In this document: positions 23,155 through 31,736 of the stretch, piece after piece
Layout: every line of letters begins with the position of its first letter
Position numbering within the stretch: position 1 is the first letter of the stretch
Origin: Streptomyces alanosinicus
GTDB lineage: Bacteria; Actinomycetota; Actinomycetes; Streptomycetales; Streptomycetaceae
Direction: 5' to 3'
NCBI RefSeq assembly: GCF_014650595.1
Contig: NZ_BMVG01000061.1
Location: forward strand, 1 to 34,901
Length of the DNA: 34,901 nt
Translations under genes and position numbers: made by a program
The notes under the pieces: generated by a model
Database searches by the model: none
Told to the model about the DNA's origin: nothing
Seen by the model: the letters and a program-made list of their open reading frames with translations, nothing else

Positions 23155-25440
23155 TTGCCCTCCGACATAGGTACTCGTCTCGCCCGCCTGGAACGACTCA
23201 TCCACCGCTCGCTGCGCGCCCCGAAACTCGCCAACGCCAGCCTCGAGGACGGCTCGGTCGACGTGTACGACGAGAACGGCTCCCTGCGCGCGATCATTGG
23301 CCGGCAGCCCGACGGCACCAGCGGTGTGATCGCCGTGAATGGGCCGAGACCTCCCGGTCCGTCACTGCCGGAGGTAGAGCCTGTTCTGGGCGGGCTGCGC
23401 GTCACTTGGGACGGTCGCTTTGCAGATAGTGAGGCCGTGCCCTTGGACCTGTCGCGGGTGCAGGTGCATGTCCTGACATCAGCGGGCATGCAGCCTGACG
23501 CAAGGTGGCCGTCCGCGACGATCGAGGCCGCCTCGGGAGCGTCGGTGACGATCGCGGTGAACGACTACGCGGCTGTGTGGGTGCGGCTGGTCGCGGTGAA
23601 CACCTCCGGCATACCCGGTCTGCCTTCGGAGGCGGTGCGGGCCACGGCCCGTCGCGCCGTTTCCGGAGACCTCGCCAACGGCGTCATCCAGCAAGGACAC
23701 ATTGCCGCCGGAGCGATCGCCACCCCTCACCTGGCAGTGGGTGCCGTCACGCCCGACCAGATCGCGGTCGGCCAGGGCACGAACCTGATCCCCGACCCGG
23801 GGTTCGAGGGCGCGGCCACCGCGAACACGGTCGCTGCGGGCGGTACGGCGTGGTCGTTCGCTCCCGGCAATCGCACTGGCGTAGGAATCTGCCTCGACTG
23901 CACCGCTGACACGGCGACGCATTGGACGCTTCCGCTGGCCACGGTGCCAGTGCTGGCCGCATCTCAGTTGTTCCTCGGCATCGACATGCTGGTGTCCGAC
24001 GATCTGAAGGCGCAGGCCGTCAAGATCCTGGCTCGTTGGGAAACCAGCACGGGGGAGGTACTCGGCTACGGCGTCGCTGAAACCGCCAACCCTGAGCCGG
24101 GCCTGTGGCACCGGATCACAGGTCAGGTTTCTGCGCCGCAAGGCACCACCCGGGCGGTCCTCTGTCTGGAGGCCTCCGCAGCCACGGAGGGGTGGGTGGT
24201 ATTCGACAATGCTCAGGCCCACACCATCTTCGGAGACATCACCGGCGGCGCCCGCGCTGAACTCGGTCCCCAAGGGCTTCGTCTCTATGACGAGGACGGC
24301 GAAGAGGCCGTTTCCCTCGTTTCTGGGCAAGCCAACTATCTGACGCTCCGCAACGGCACCGCTCGGGTCGCCGCGATCGGCTCCACCGGAGACGCGTCGT
24401 TCCAGAACCTGAACGTGGCCGGCCGCGTGACCATCGGCGGTGACGATCTCGCTGATCTCTACGACGGCCCGCGTGGTCTGATCGCCCTGGACTGGATGGC
24501 TACCCCGGTCAAGACGACCACGGGCACGGAGATGGGATACGTCGAGCTCGCCTTCGACGCGGAGGACGGCCGTATGTACCGGGTCGTCTACGACGGGACC
24601 GCGGAGTGCTCGGCAACCGGAGGCTCGCTCGTTCTGCGTCTGCGCACCGGCTACACGGCCGCACCGCTGATCTCGTCCACTCAGTTGCAGGAGGTCCGGC
24701 ATCCCCTGACCGCGAGCCGCCGCTCGGCACGCCTGGAGTTCGTGGCCGCGTGCACGACCTCCGGTCTGATCCGGCCAGGCCGCAATCGACTGCTGCTGAC
24801 GTTCACCAGCGACAGCGGCGCCCCGAACGGGCAACAAGTGACTCTGACAGGGGCCAAGGGACGTCTGGGTCACATGACGGTCGAGGACATCGGCGACCGC
24901 GTATTGGAGACGGGCGTGTTCAACACCGGCGGCGCCGCCGTCCCTGACCCGCCGGTGAAGGCCACTCGCACGTACAAGGCCGCCTGGTCCGGCAGTTACG
25001 CGAACCGCTCCGGCTACAACGCCTACTACAAGAACGAGATGGTCGGCGGTTACTTCTCGGCCAACAACGGAACCCAGGCTGCGCTGGCCGGCTTCGGCGG
25101 CAGCCTTGCCTCCGACCTGGCCGGTGCCAAGATCCTCAAGGCCGAGGTGTACCTGTACGCCAGCCACTGGTACTACGCCTCCGGCGGCACCGCCGTCATC
25201 AAGACCCACGGGCACGGCTCCAGGCGCAGCAAGTTCTCTGCGGACCAGAGCGGCTCGAAGACTGTCACCGGCTGGGCCCGAGCGAGCGGCCGCTGGGTCG
25301 ACATCACCTCGATCTTCGACTCCGCCAAGTGCCGGGGCATCGCGATCGACCCGAACACCACTGACAAGACCGCGTACGGAAAGTTCGACGGCGTGGGCTC
25401 CGCACACCCGCCGCAGCTGCGCGTCACCTATATCAAGTAA
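23155..25440 (+). CDS. Tail fibre-like minor tail protein
   Basis: The 761-residue protein starts at a TTG with GAAGGA upstream. The N-terminal ~60 residues (TRLARLERLIHRSLRAPKL) probably attach to the tail tip. Next is a fibronectin type III-like domain (about 75-165), then a short repeat of helices with HIAAGAIATPHLAVGAVTP, typical of trimeric fibres. A carbohydrate-binding-like domain starting NLIPDPGFEG follows (about 215-360). After more beta-rich sequence, the C-terminal ~160 residues carry many Tyr, Ser and Gly residues (YYKNEMVGGYFSANNG) and end in LRVTYIK. It is a likely receptor-binding or structural fibre. No catalytic motif is apparent. Confidence 0.75.
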   Translation: MPSDIGTRLARLERLIHRSLRAPKLANASLEDGSVDVYDENGSLRAIIGRQPDGTSGVIAVNGPRPPGPSLPEVEPVLGGLRVTWDGRFADSEAVPLDLSRVQVHVLTSAGMQPDARWPSATIEAASGASVTIAVNDYAAVWVRLVAVNTSGIPGLPSEAVRATARRAVSGDLANGVIQQGHIAAGAIATPHLAVGAVTPDQIAVGQGTNLIPDPGFEGAATANTVAAGGTAWSFAPGNRTGVGICLDCTADTATHWTLPLATVPVLAASQLFLGIDMLVSDDLKAQAVKILARWETSTGEVLGYGVAETANPEPGLWHRITGQVSAPQGTTRAVLCLEASAATEGWVVFDNAQAHTIFGDITGGARAELGPQGLRLYDEDGEEAVSLVSGQANYLTLRNGTARVAAIGSTGDASFQNLNVAGRVTIGGDDLADLYDGPRGLIALDWMATPVKTTTGTEMGYVELAFDAEDGRMYRVVYDGTAECSATGGSLVLRLRTGYTAAPLISSTQLQEVRHPLTASRRSARLEFVAACTTSGLIRPGRNRLLLTFTSDSGAPNGQQVTLTGAKGRLGHMTVEDIGDRVLETGVFNTGGAAVPDPPVKATRTYKAAWSGSYANRSGYNAYYKNEMVGGYFSANNGTQAALAGFGGSLASDLAGAKILKAEVYLYASHWYYASGGTAVIKTHGHGSRRSKFSADQSGSKTVTGWARASGRWVDITSIFDSAKCRGIAIDPNTTDKTAYGKFDGVGSAHPPQLRVTYIK

Positions 25441-25454
25441 TCCAAGGAGTACCT

Positions 25455-26786
25455 GTGGTTGCCCTGTACGGGGATCTCGTCACCAACGGATCTTTCACTG
25501 ACGGCGTCAGCAGTTGGTGGGCCGGTGATCCCGCGATGGTCACACTGAACGCGTCCGGCGCCGGCCTGCAAGCGACCGCCACCACGGAGGCCGTGAACCT
25601 GTGGGACGCACCGTTCGGTCAGGACCAGATCGCGCTCCGCGCCGGCTGTACCTACACGCTGAGTTTCACGGCCCGGGCGAGCCAGCCAGGAACCCAGCTG
25701 CGCGCACAGGTCGGCCTCGGCACTGATCCGTGGACGGCGGCCCTCGACCGGACGGTGACACTGCCTGCAGTCGACACGCATTTCGTTCTGCGGTTCACGT
25801 CCGGTCTCGACACTACGACGGGGCAGGTGAGCTTCCAGTTCGGGCAGGGCACCACGGTCACGATCTACCTCACGGAGGTACGGCTCACCTGCTCCACCGT
25901 CCGCGAGGGTTTCTACGCGGATCCCGTGTCGAACGCGGCGAAGTGGGTCGCGGCCAATCCTGACGATCCACGCGCCCGGAAGATTGCTCACGGCCTGGTG
26001 CGCAGGCCGGCCGCAAGGTGGTTCGGGGACTGGAACAAGGACATCAAAGCGGACGTTGACGCCTATGTGACGGCAGCCGCTGCGGTCGGCAGGCTGCCGA
26101 TTCTGGCCGCGTACAACGTGCACAACCGGGACGCTGGCGGCCAGTCCAGCGGCGGAGCTTCTTCACCCGAGGAGTACCGGGCCTGGATCGGCGCCTTCGC
26201 GGAAGGCATCGGCGACCGCCCGGCCCTCGTCATCGTCGAACCTGACTCTCTGGCTCAGCTGGGCAATCTGTCCACGGATGAGGCACGCGCCGAGCGCACC
26301 AGCCTCATCGCTTACGCTGCCGAAGTCCTGGCCGCGCTCCCTCTCGTGCACGCGTATCTCGATGGGGGCAACGCCACCTGGATCAGGCCCGGTGAGATGG
26401 CTGAGCGGCTCGCGGCCGCAGGGGTGGCCAAGGTAAGGGGCTTTGCCGTTGGCGTCGCCAACTTCGATGCCACCGACATCTCTTGTACCTACGGTCAACA
26501 GATCAATACCGCGCTGTCCGGTCTCGGTGTGCACGGCGTCCGGTTCGTGATCGACACGTCCCGCAACGGCAACGGCGCCCTGGACGAGAACGGACAGCAC
26601 GTCGACTACTGCAACCCCGCAGGCCGACGCCTCGGCGTCCCCTCCTCCATGGGGATCGGCGGCGCCGAGTACCTGCTGTGGATCAAGGCGCCAGGAGATT
26701 CCGACGGTATGTGCGGCACTGCGCCCACCACGGCCGCCGGTACGTTCTCCCCGTTCCTCGCCGAGCACCTGGTTGATGGGCGGTGA
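25455..26786 (+). CDS. Tail-associated glycoside hydrolase family 6 protein with N-terminal carbohydrate-binding-like domain
   Basis: The 443-residue protein has no signal peptide, as expected for a virion component. Residues 1-145 form a beta-sandwich of carbohydrate-binding type (TNGSFTDGVSSWW at the front). Residues 150-443 match GH6 cellulases throughout. NRDAGG (Asp226) stands for the first signature, though the usual Pro and Cys there are His and Ala. IVEPDSLAQL (Asp264) carries the catalytic acid. Later come FVIDTSRNGNG (367-374) and LWIKAPGDSDGMCG (408-421). GH6 enzymes cleave beta-1,4-glucan with inversion. Streptomyces hyphal tips carry a cellulose-like glucan, so cutting it during attachment is a reasonable guess. 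GTG 25455 has AAGGAG five bases upstream. Confidence 0.87.
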   Translation: MVALYGDLVTNGSFTDGVSSWWAGDPAMVTLNASGAGLQATATTEAVNLWDAPFGQDQIALRAGCTYTLSFTARASQPGTQLRAQVGLGTDPWTAALDRTVTLPAVDTHFVLRFTSGLDTTTGQVSFQFGQGTTVTIYLTEVRLTCSTVREGFYADPVSNAAKWVAANPDDPRARKIAHGLVRRPAARWFGDWNKDIKADVDAYVTAAAAVGRLPILAAYNVHNRDAGGQSSGGASSPEEYRAWIGAFAEGIGDRPALVIVEPDSLAQLGNLSTDEARAERTSLIAYAAEVLAALPLVHAYLDGGNATWIRPGEMAERLAAAGVAKVRGFAVGVANFDATDISCTYGQQINTALSGLGVHGVRFVIDTSRNGNGALDENGQHVDYCNPAGRRLGVPSSMGIGGAEYLLWIKAPGDSDGMCGTAPTTAAGTFSPFLAEHLVDGR

Positions 26787-26988
26787 CTACCATGGTCGCG
26801 GCATGTCAGCAGCCGCCGATCAGTGCCCGGTCCGAGCTGGATGAGCTATAGACCTCCTGCGTGCCCGCCAGAGGAGATCCCTCGCGTCACACGCCCATGC
26901 ACAAGTAAGTGACTTCAGCACTGGCGTTGGCCACCCGACATGAGACGTCAGTGCCCCTCACTCGGCGGCAAGGGACACTGACAGCCTG

Positions 26989-27330
26989 CTACTTGGCCTT
27001 CTCGTACGCCTCGCGAACGGAGGCCGGTACTCGGCCGCGGTCACTTACCTCGAAGCCGTTGTCCCGCGCCCAGGCCCGGATAGCCGACGAGTCGTCCTTG
27101 CCGTCTGAGGCGGTCTTCGGCTTCCCCTTGGCCCTTGCAGCTCCGCGGACCCTGCGGGCGCCCTCGGCATGAAGGTACGGGTTGAGGAGTTCGAGGAGCT
27201 TCTCGTAGTTGTCGTCCGTGAGGTCGATTTCGACCCCGGCTCCGTCGACGAGAATGCTGTGCGTGGAGATATCCGACGACGCTTCGCCGGTGAGATCATC
27301 CACATATGTCGTGATTACCTTCTGGGCCAT
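26989..27330 (-). CDS. lsr2: Lsr2-family nucleoid-associated protein
   Basis: The 113-residue protein matches Lsr2, the actinobacterial H-NS-like protein that binds AT-rich DNA and silences foreign genes. The N-terminal dimerisation region reads MAQKVITTYVDDLTG, then IDLTDDNYEKLLELLNPYL. A basic linker leads to the C-terminal DNA-binding domain IRAWARDNGFEVSDRGRVPA, whose RGR (98-100) is the AT-hook-like motif. ATG 27330 is the Lsr2 start. The longer frame from 27402 is not supported. It faces the GH6 gene and lies between tail and lysis genes. It may be a host paralogue or a phage-borne copy. Several actinophages are known to carry Lsr2-like proteins. Confidence 0.9.
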   Translation of the reverse strand: MAQKVITTYVDDLTGEASSDISTHSILVDGAGVEIDLTDDNYEKLLELLNPYLHAEGARRVRGAARAKGKPKTASDGKDDSSAIRAWARDNGFEVSDRGRVPASVREAYEKAK

Positions 27331-27337
27331 AACGACG

Positions 27338-27343
27338 ACTATA
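27338..27343 (-). promoter_or_regulatory. Putative -10 box for leaderless lsr2 transcription
   Basis: On the minus strand TATAGT is followed by seven bases and then the lsr2 ATG. This places the expected transcription start at the start codon. There is no ribosome-binding site in the gap and no clear -35 box. Confidence 0.55.
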
Positions 27344-27412
27344 AGCCCATTCCGGCAACGCCCTTGCACGTTCGATTCCGGCAGGAATCTGGACGGGGTC
27401 AATCCCGCTTCC

Positions 27413-29638
27413 TCAGCTTGTATGGAGACTGTAGAAACCCCGGCCGAAGGTGGCTGCGATCAGGTGGTGATGGCCGGGGTCGTATGCGATGTCCGACACC
27501 GGCACCAAGGGAAGGCCGCTGCCGAGCCGGTGCCAGCCGCCCCGGCCGTTGACGAACACGCCCTGGTCGGTGGCCACACAGAGCGTGTTCCGGTCGAGCG
27601 GCACCACATCGTTCACCGGCGCCTGCGGAAGGTTTCCGGACAGATCGCTCCAGCTCGCGCCCGCGTCCCCGGTCCGCAGCAGATGCGGCTGCGGCGAGCC
27701 CGACCGGTACCCGGACAGCGATACGTACGCGGTCGCCGGATCGTCCGCGTCCACGGCGATACGGGTCACCCACGGCTGTCCGGACAGGACCTGGGTCCAG
27801 TGGGCGCCGAGGTCACGGGTCACCCACACCCGGCCGTCGTCGGTGCCCGCCCAGACGGTGTGCCCGTCCCGCGCGGCCGCGACCGTCGTGATCGTGCCGT
27901 AGGGGTAGGAGTCGTGGCCCGGACCGCCGGTGAGGTCGGGGCTGATCGGCTGCCAGGTGGCGCCGCCGTCGGTCGACCGGTTGAGCCGGTTGCCGCCGTA
28001 GTACAGGACGTTCGGGTTCACCGGGTCGAACTGCACGGGGGTGAGCCAGTTGCGGCGGTCGGCCGTGGTGGAGTCGGTGTACTCGGTGAGCGTGGCGCCG
28101 CCGTCGGTGGAGCGGGAGCAGTTGCCGTACTGGGAGCAGGCGTACACCCGGTTCTTGTCGGTGGGATCGATCAGGTTCTGCAGCCCGTCGCCGCCTAGGT
28201 ACTCGTTGAACCGGTCGCCGCCCCAGGAGCGCAGCGAGCCGTTGTCCTGTGCGCCGCCGGAGATCCGGGTGGTGTCCTGCGGACTCGCCGCCACCGTGTA
28301 GAGCTGGGTCCACGGCTCGTACGTCGTCTTGGTCCAGCCTCCGTCGCCGCGTGCGTCGGAGCGGTAGACGCCGCCGTCGTTGCCGAGGTAGACGCGGCCG
28401 GGCGTGTGCGGGTCCCAGAGCATGGCGTGCTGGTCGGAGTGGACGGCGTTCTCCTCGGCGGTCCAGGTCGCCCCGCCGTCCTTGGTGGTCATCAGGGCCA
28501 CCCCGGCCGCGTGCACGTGTCGGGCGTCGGCCGGGTCGACCCACACCTTGCCGAACCACCAGGAGTAGCTGGACTGCGAGCCGGCGAGCGCCGCGTTGTC
28601 GGGCAGCCTCGTCCAGCTGTCGCCGCCGTCGGCTGAGGTGAGGAAGCCGCCGAACGTTCCGTCGGTGGTACCGACCAGGGCGTACAGGCGGCCCGGTTCG
28701 GAGCGTGCGATGCCCAGTCCGATGCGGCCCGAGTCGGCGGTGGGAAGTCCGCCGCCGAGGCGGTGCCAGTGGGCGCCTGCGTCGTCGGAGCGGTAGACGC
28801 CGGAGCCCGTGCCGCCGTAGGTGCGTTTGTCCGGCTCGCGGCGGTGGTCCCAGAGCACGGCGTACACCCGGTCGGGGTTTGCAGGGTCGCGCTGGACGTC
28901 GACGGCTCCGGTGAAGCCGTTGGGCACGTCGAGCACCCGCCGCCAGGAGCCCCCGGCGTTCTCGGAGAGATAGACGCCCCGGTCGCCGCCCGCGTTGTAG
29001 AGGGACCCGGTGGCCGCGGCGAGGACCCGGCTCGGCCTGCGGGGGTCCACGTCGAGTGCGCCGACCGCTCCCGAGTCCCGCAGCCCGACCGCCCGCCAGC
29101 TGCGGCCCTGGTCGGTGGAGCGGTAGATCCCGGTGCCCTCGTAGGTGATGCTGCCGCCGCCGGGGTTGGGCTCGCCGGTCCCGGCGTAGAGCGTGCCGTC
29201 CGGGGCTGCGGCGAGTGCACCCATCGCCTGGGTGCCGCGCTCCGGCCACGCCGGGGGGAACGTCCGCCCGGCGTCGGCCGAGCGCCACACCCCGCCGCTG
29301 GCGGCCGCCGCGTACACCGTGTCGGCGTGGCGGGGGTCGAGGGCGAGCGAGACGACCCGGCCGCCGATGTTCGTGGGGCCGATCGGCTGCCAGGAGCCGG
29401 GGGCCTGGGGCAGTGCGGCGGCCTGTGCGGCCGCGGTGTCGTAGGCGTGCCGGGGCAGCGGCTGCCCGGGAACCGTCTTCTGCAGATAGCTGTACTCGGC
29501 GGGAGCGGCGGGGCCGCCTCCGTCGTCGTCCTCCAGGCCCCTGGCCGAGGCGGTATGACCTCCCGGCGCCAGCAGCCCGGCGACCGCGAGCACCGCGATC
29601 GCTGCCGTACGCATCCCGCTGGATCTCCCTTTACGCAT
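27413..29638 (-). CDS. Secreted Asp-box (BNR) beta-propeller protein, glycosyl hydrolase-like
   Basis: The 741-residue protein has a signal peptide (MRKGRSSGMRTAAIAVLAVA, with probable cleavage after ASA near residue 32). The mature part is built from about ten Asp-box repeats, such as SADAGRTF, STDQGRSW, SENAGGSW, SADGGDSW, TKDGGATW and STDGGATW. Spacing and length suggest two propellers, as in GH74 or sortilin/VPS10-type proteins. Such propellers bind or cut polysaccharide or bind proteins. I cannot assign catalytic residues. ATG 29638 has AAGGAG six bases upstream. Its high GC and complete secretory design look like host sequence rather than phage. It lies upstream of lsr2 on the same strand, but lsr2 has its own promoter. 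Confidence 0.82.
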   Translation of the reverse strand: MRKGRSSGMRTAAIAVLAVAGLLAPGGHTASARGLEDDDGGGPAAPAEYSYLQKTVPGQPLPRHAYDTAAAQAAALPQAPGSWQPIGPTNIGGRVVSLALDPRHADTVYAAAASGGVWRSADAGRTFPPAWPERGTQAMGALAAAPDGTLYAGTGEPNPGGGSITYEGTGIYRSTDQGRSWRAVGLRDSGAVGALDVDPRRPSRVLAAATGSLYNAGGDRGVYLSENAGGSWRRVLDVPNGFTGAVDVQRDPANPDRVYAVLWDHRREPDKRTYGGTGSGVYRSDDAGAHWHRLGGGLPTADSGRIGLGIARSEPGRLYALVGTTDGTFGGFLTSADGGDSWTRLPDNAALAGSQSSYSWWFGKVWVDPADARHVHAAGVALMTTKDGGATWTAEENAVHSDQHAMLWDPHTPGRVYLGNDGGVYRSDARGDGGWTKTTYEPWTQLYTVAASPQDTTRISGGAQDNGSLRSWGGDRFNEYLGGDGLQNLIDPTDKNRVYACSQYGNCSRSTDGGATLTEYTDSTTADRRNWLTPVQFDPVNPNVLYYGGNRLNRSTDGGATWQPISPDLTGGPGHDSYPYGTITTVAAARDGHTVWAGTDDGRVWVTRDLGAHWTQVLSGQPWVTRIAVDADDPATAYVSLSGYRSGSPQPHLLRTGDAGASWSDLSGNLPQAPVNDVVPLDRNTLCVATDQGVFVNGRGGWHRLGSGLPLVPVSDIAYDPGHHHLIAATFGRGFYSLHTS

Positions 29639-29837
29639 GGACGGCTCCTTACACGGCCGGGATCGCCGGCCCCCGACGAGTGGAAGAGCGTTCCGATGGC
29701 GCGTATCGCACGTAACAGGGGGAGAGTGTTCATCAACTGCCGCATCCGCACCAGTAGTTGGTGACAGAACACGGTGTGAATGCGCCGGTGATCCGCGCGG
29801 CGGCCCGCTCGGGCAGGTGCCGCCCGTTCATCCGCCC

Positions 29838-30132
29838 CACAGCATCGAATACCGCCTGCAGATCGCCCGCGACTACGCAGCCCGCCACGGACACCTCGTC
29901 CCCCGTGACGACGAAACCCACGGCAGCATCCGTCTGGGCCGCTGGCTGGCCCAGCGCCGCAGCGAAGCACGCCAACGCACCCGGCCCTTCTCTACCAGCG
30001 CGCACTGAACGAGATCTACCCCTCGTGGACGGCATCAGAATGGGGCAGCACCCGACACAACACCTACGCCCAGGCCCGCCTCGCCACCTGCCGCGGCGAA
30101 CTGCCCTTCCCCGACCGGATGGTCTTCAGCCT
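29838..30132 (+). pseudogene. Fragment of a helicase-associated (HA) domain protein, frameshifted
   Basis: Two frames together encode a helicase-associated-domain unit. The first reads IEYRLQIARDYAARHGHLVP, then SIRLGRWLAQRRSEA. The second, from about 29990 in a different frame, reads LYQRALNEIYPSWTASEWGS and then ends near PFPDRM. A loss of one base explains the shift. Such units occur in tandem at the C-terminus of large helicase-like proteins common in Streptomyces telomeres and plasmids. Only a piece of one survives, with no helicase motor nearby. The rest of 29639-30258 holds nothing I recognise, apart from the leader of the propeller gene. Confidence 0.6.
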
Positions 30133-30258
30133 CCGCTGCGGGGTGGCACATTCGCAATCCAGCGATCACTCCCGGCTCGGGACATCGACCGTGAGCGCGT
30201 CCCCCTCTCACCCCCGTACGATCATGTCAGGGCACGGGGCCACCGGGAGTGTTCGCAG

Positions 30259-30618
30259 GTGTCCGTGCCGCCGAGTGCCGAGCCCACGCTGTGGGAGCTG
30301 CACCGCGCTGTGTCGCAGCTGCGTGAGGACCTGCGCGGTGACCTCGCCCAGCTTGCCGCTCGCCTGGACCAGGTGGTCACCGAGGACGTGTACCGGGCTG
30401 ATCAGCGTGCGGTCGATCAGCGGATCGGCCAGATCGAGGCCGGCTTGGCTGGGCTGCGTGGCGAGCATGATCAGGCGACGGAGCGTGCCGAGCAGCAGCG
30501 TCGTGAGGACCAAGTGCAGGCTGCGGCGACGCGGCGGCTGGTGCTCAGTTCATTCGTGTCGCCGCTGCTGTTGATGGCGCTGCAGCTGTGGCTCGCGTCG
30601 CGAGGCGCGACCCCATAG
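30259..30618 (+). CDS. Coiled-coil protein with C-terminal membrane anchor, lysis-module neighbour
   Basis: This 119-residue protein consists of a long charged coiled coil (ELHRAVSQLREDLRGDLAQL, then DQRIGQIEAGLAGLRGEHDQ) followed by a single C-terminal hydrophobic helix (VLSSFVSPLLLMALQLWLAS). GTG 30259 has GGGAG nine bases upstream. Proteins of this plan commonly precede endolysin genes in actinophages and may be lysis accessories or tail-tip proteins. No family is assigned. Charge and topology suggest the coiled coil faces the cytoplasm. Confidence 0.65.
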   Translation: MSVPPSAEPTLWELHRAVSQLREDLRGDLAQLAARLDQVVTEDVYRADQRAVDQRIGQIEAGLAGLRGEHDQATERAEQQRREDQVQAAATRRLVLSSFVSPLLLMALQLWLASRGATP

Positions 30619-30678
30619 CGGGGTGTTGGGGGCAGTTGAGTTTCAGTTCGGGCGCGGGGAGAAATGTGAGCGCCGAAC

Positions 30679-31731
30679 GTGGCGACACCTATCAGTGCAG
30701 ACCGTCTCGTGGCCGCGCTGCGCGCCGAGGGCGTGCGCGTGGTGGAGCGGCCGGGCTGGAGAACCCACAACAGGAATCACAAGGGGCCTTGGGGCCCGGT
30801 GAACGGGGTGATGATCCACCACACCGTAACCACTGGCACGGCCAACACGGTCAGCATCTGCGAGCGCGGCTACGAAGGTCTGCCGGGGCCGCTGTGCCAC
30901 GGTGTGATCGCCAAGGACGGCACCGTGCACTTGGTTGGGTACGGCCGCGCCAATCACGCCGGCCGCGGTGACGGAGACGTGCTGCGTGCCGTCGTCGCGG
31001 AGCGCGCGCTGCCGAAGGCGAACGAAGCCGATACAGATGGCAACACGCACTTCTATGGCTTCGAGTGCGAAAACCTCGGCGACGGCCGAGACTCTTGGCC
31101 CAAGGCGCAGCTCGACGCGATTGAGCGTGCAGCGGCGGCGCTGTGCCGGGTGCACGGCTGGAGTGCAGCGAGCGTGATTGGGCACCGAGAGTGGCAGCCG
31201 GGGAAGGTCGACCCCAAGGGCTTCACGATGGAGTGGCTGCGGGACCGGGTCGCCGTCCGATTGAAGTCCAAGCCGTCTGCGGGTAGTTCGATCGATGGCT
31301 CGTCAGCCGACGCCTCGACCTACGTCGTGAAGAGCGGCAACTCGCTGGCCGGCATCGGCACAAAGCTGGGCATCAGATGGGAACTCATCGCTCAGGCCAA
31401 CAAGATCACCGCTCCGTACGTCATCAAGCCTGGGCAGAAGCTCGCCATCCCCGCGAAGACCACCGGTGGAGCGTACACGCCGCCTCCCTTTCCGAACGGT
31501 CTTGCTCCGGGTCGCTCGTCACCGTCTGCGAAGGGCCTTCAGCAGGCGCTGAAGGACACCGGCTGGCTCGAACCGTCGGTACCGCTCGCCGACATCTACG
31601 GCCCCCAGACCCAGCAGGCCGTAGCCGCCTTCAACCGCAAGCACAACCTCTTCACCACCCGCCGCCCCAGCGATCCCGCGATCGGCCGCCGCGGCTGGGA
31701 CCTCCTGCACCGACTCGCCTACGGGAACTGA
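30679..31731 (+). CDS. Endolysin: PGRP-type N-acetylmuramoyl-L-alanine amidase with LysM and peptidoglycan-binding domains
   Basis: This 350-residue lysin has three domains. Residues 20-195 form a zinc amidase of the PGRP type: VMIHHTVTTG carries the first His ligand, GPLCHGVIAKDGTVHLVGYG the middle part, and SVIGHREWQPGKVDPKG the second His with the usual following Asp. It cleaves the bond between muramic acid and the peptide. Residues 212-258 form a LysM domain (TYVVKSGNSLAGIGTKLG...PGQKLAIP). The C-terminal ~80 residues form a peptidoglycan-binding helical domain (GLQQALKDTGWLE, then YGPQTQQAVAAFNRKH). No signal peptide is present, so export depends on a holin. GTG 30679 is the best in-frame start. 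Confidence 0.9.
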   Translation: MATPISADRLVAALRAEGVRVVERPGWRTHNRNHKGPWGPVNGVMIHHTVTTGTANTVSICERGYEGLPGPLCHGVIAKDGTVHLVGYGRANHAGRGDGDVLRAVVAERALPKANEADTDGNTHFYGFECENLGDGRDSWPKAQLDAIERAAAALCRVHGWSAASVIGHREWQPGKVDPKGFTMEWLRDRVAVRLKSKPSAGSSIDGSSADASTYVVKSGNSLAGIGTKLGIRWELIAQANKITAPYVIKPGQKLAIPAKTTGGAYTPPPFPNGLAPGRSSPSAKGLQQALKDTGWLEPSVPLADIYGPQTQQAVAAFNRKHNLFTTRRPSDPAIGRRGWDLLHRLAYGN

Positions 31732-31736
31732 CCACC

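Noticed and set aside
23479..25407. Very long open frame on the minus strand (642 codons)
   Set aside because: It is the antisense of the fibre gene. Its product is Arg/Gly/Val-rich without domain pattern, and it has no ribosome-binding site. GC-rich genes routinely open such frames.
27813..29288. Minus-strand frame of 491 codons in another phase of the propeller gene
   Set aside because: It is an Arg/Pro-rich shadow of the Asp-box gene, which has a signal peptide and many recognisable repeats.
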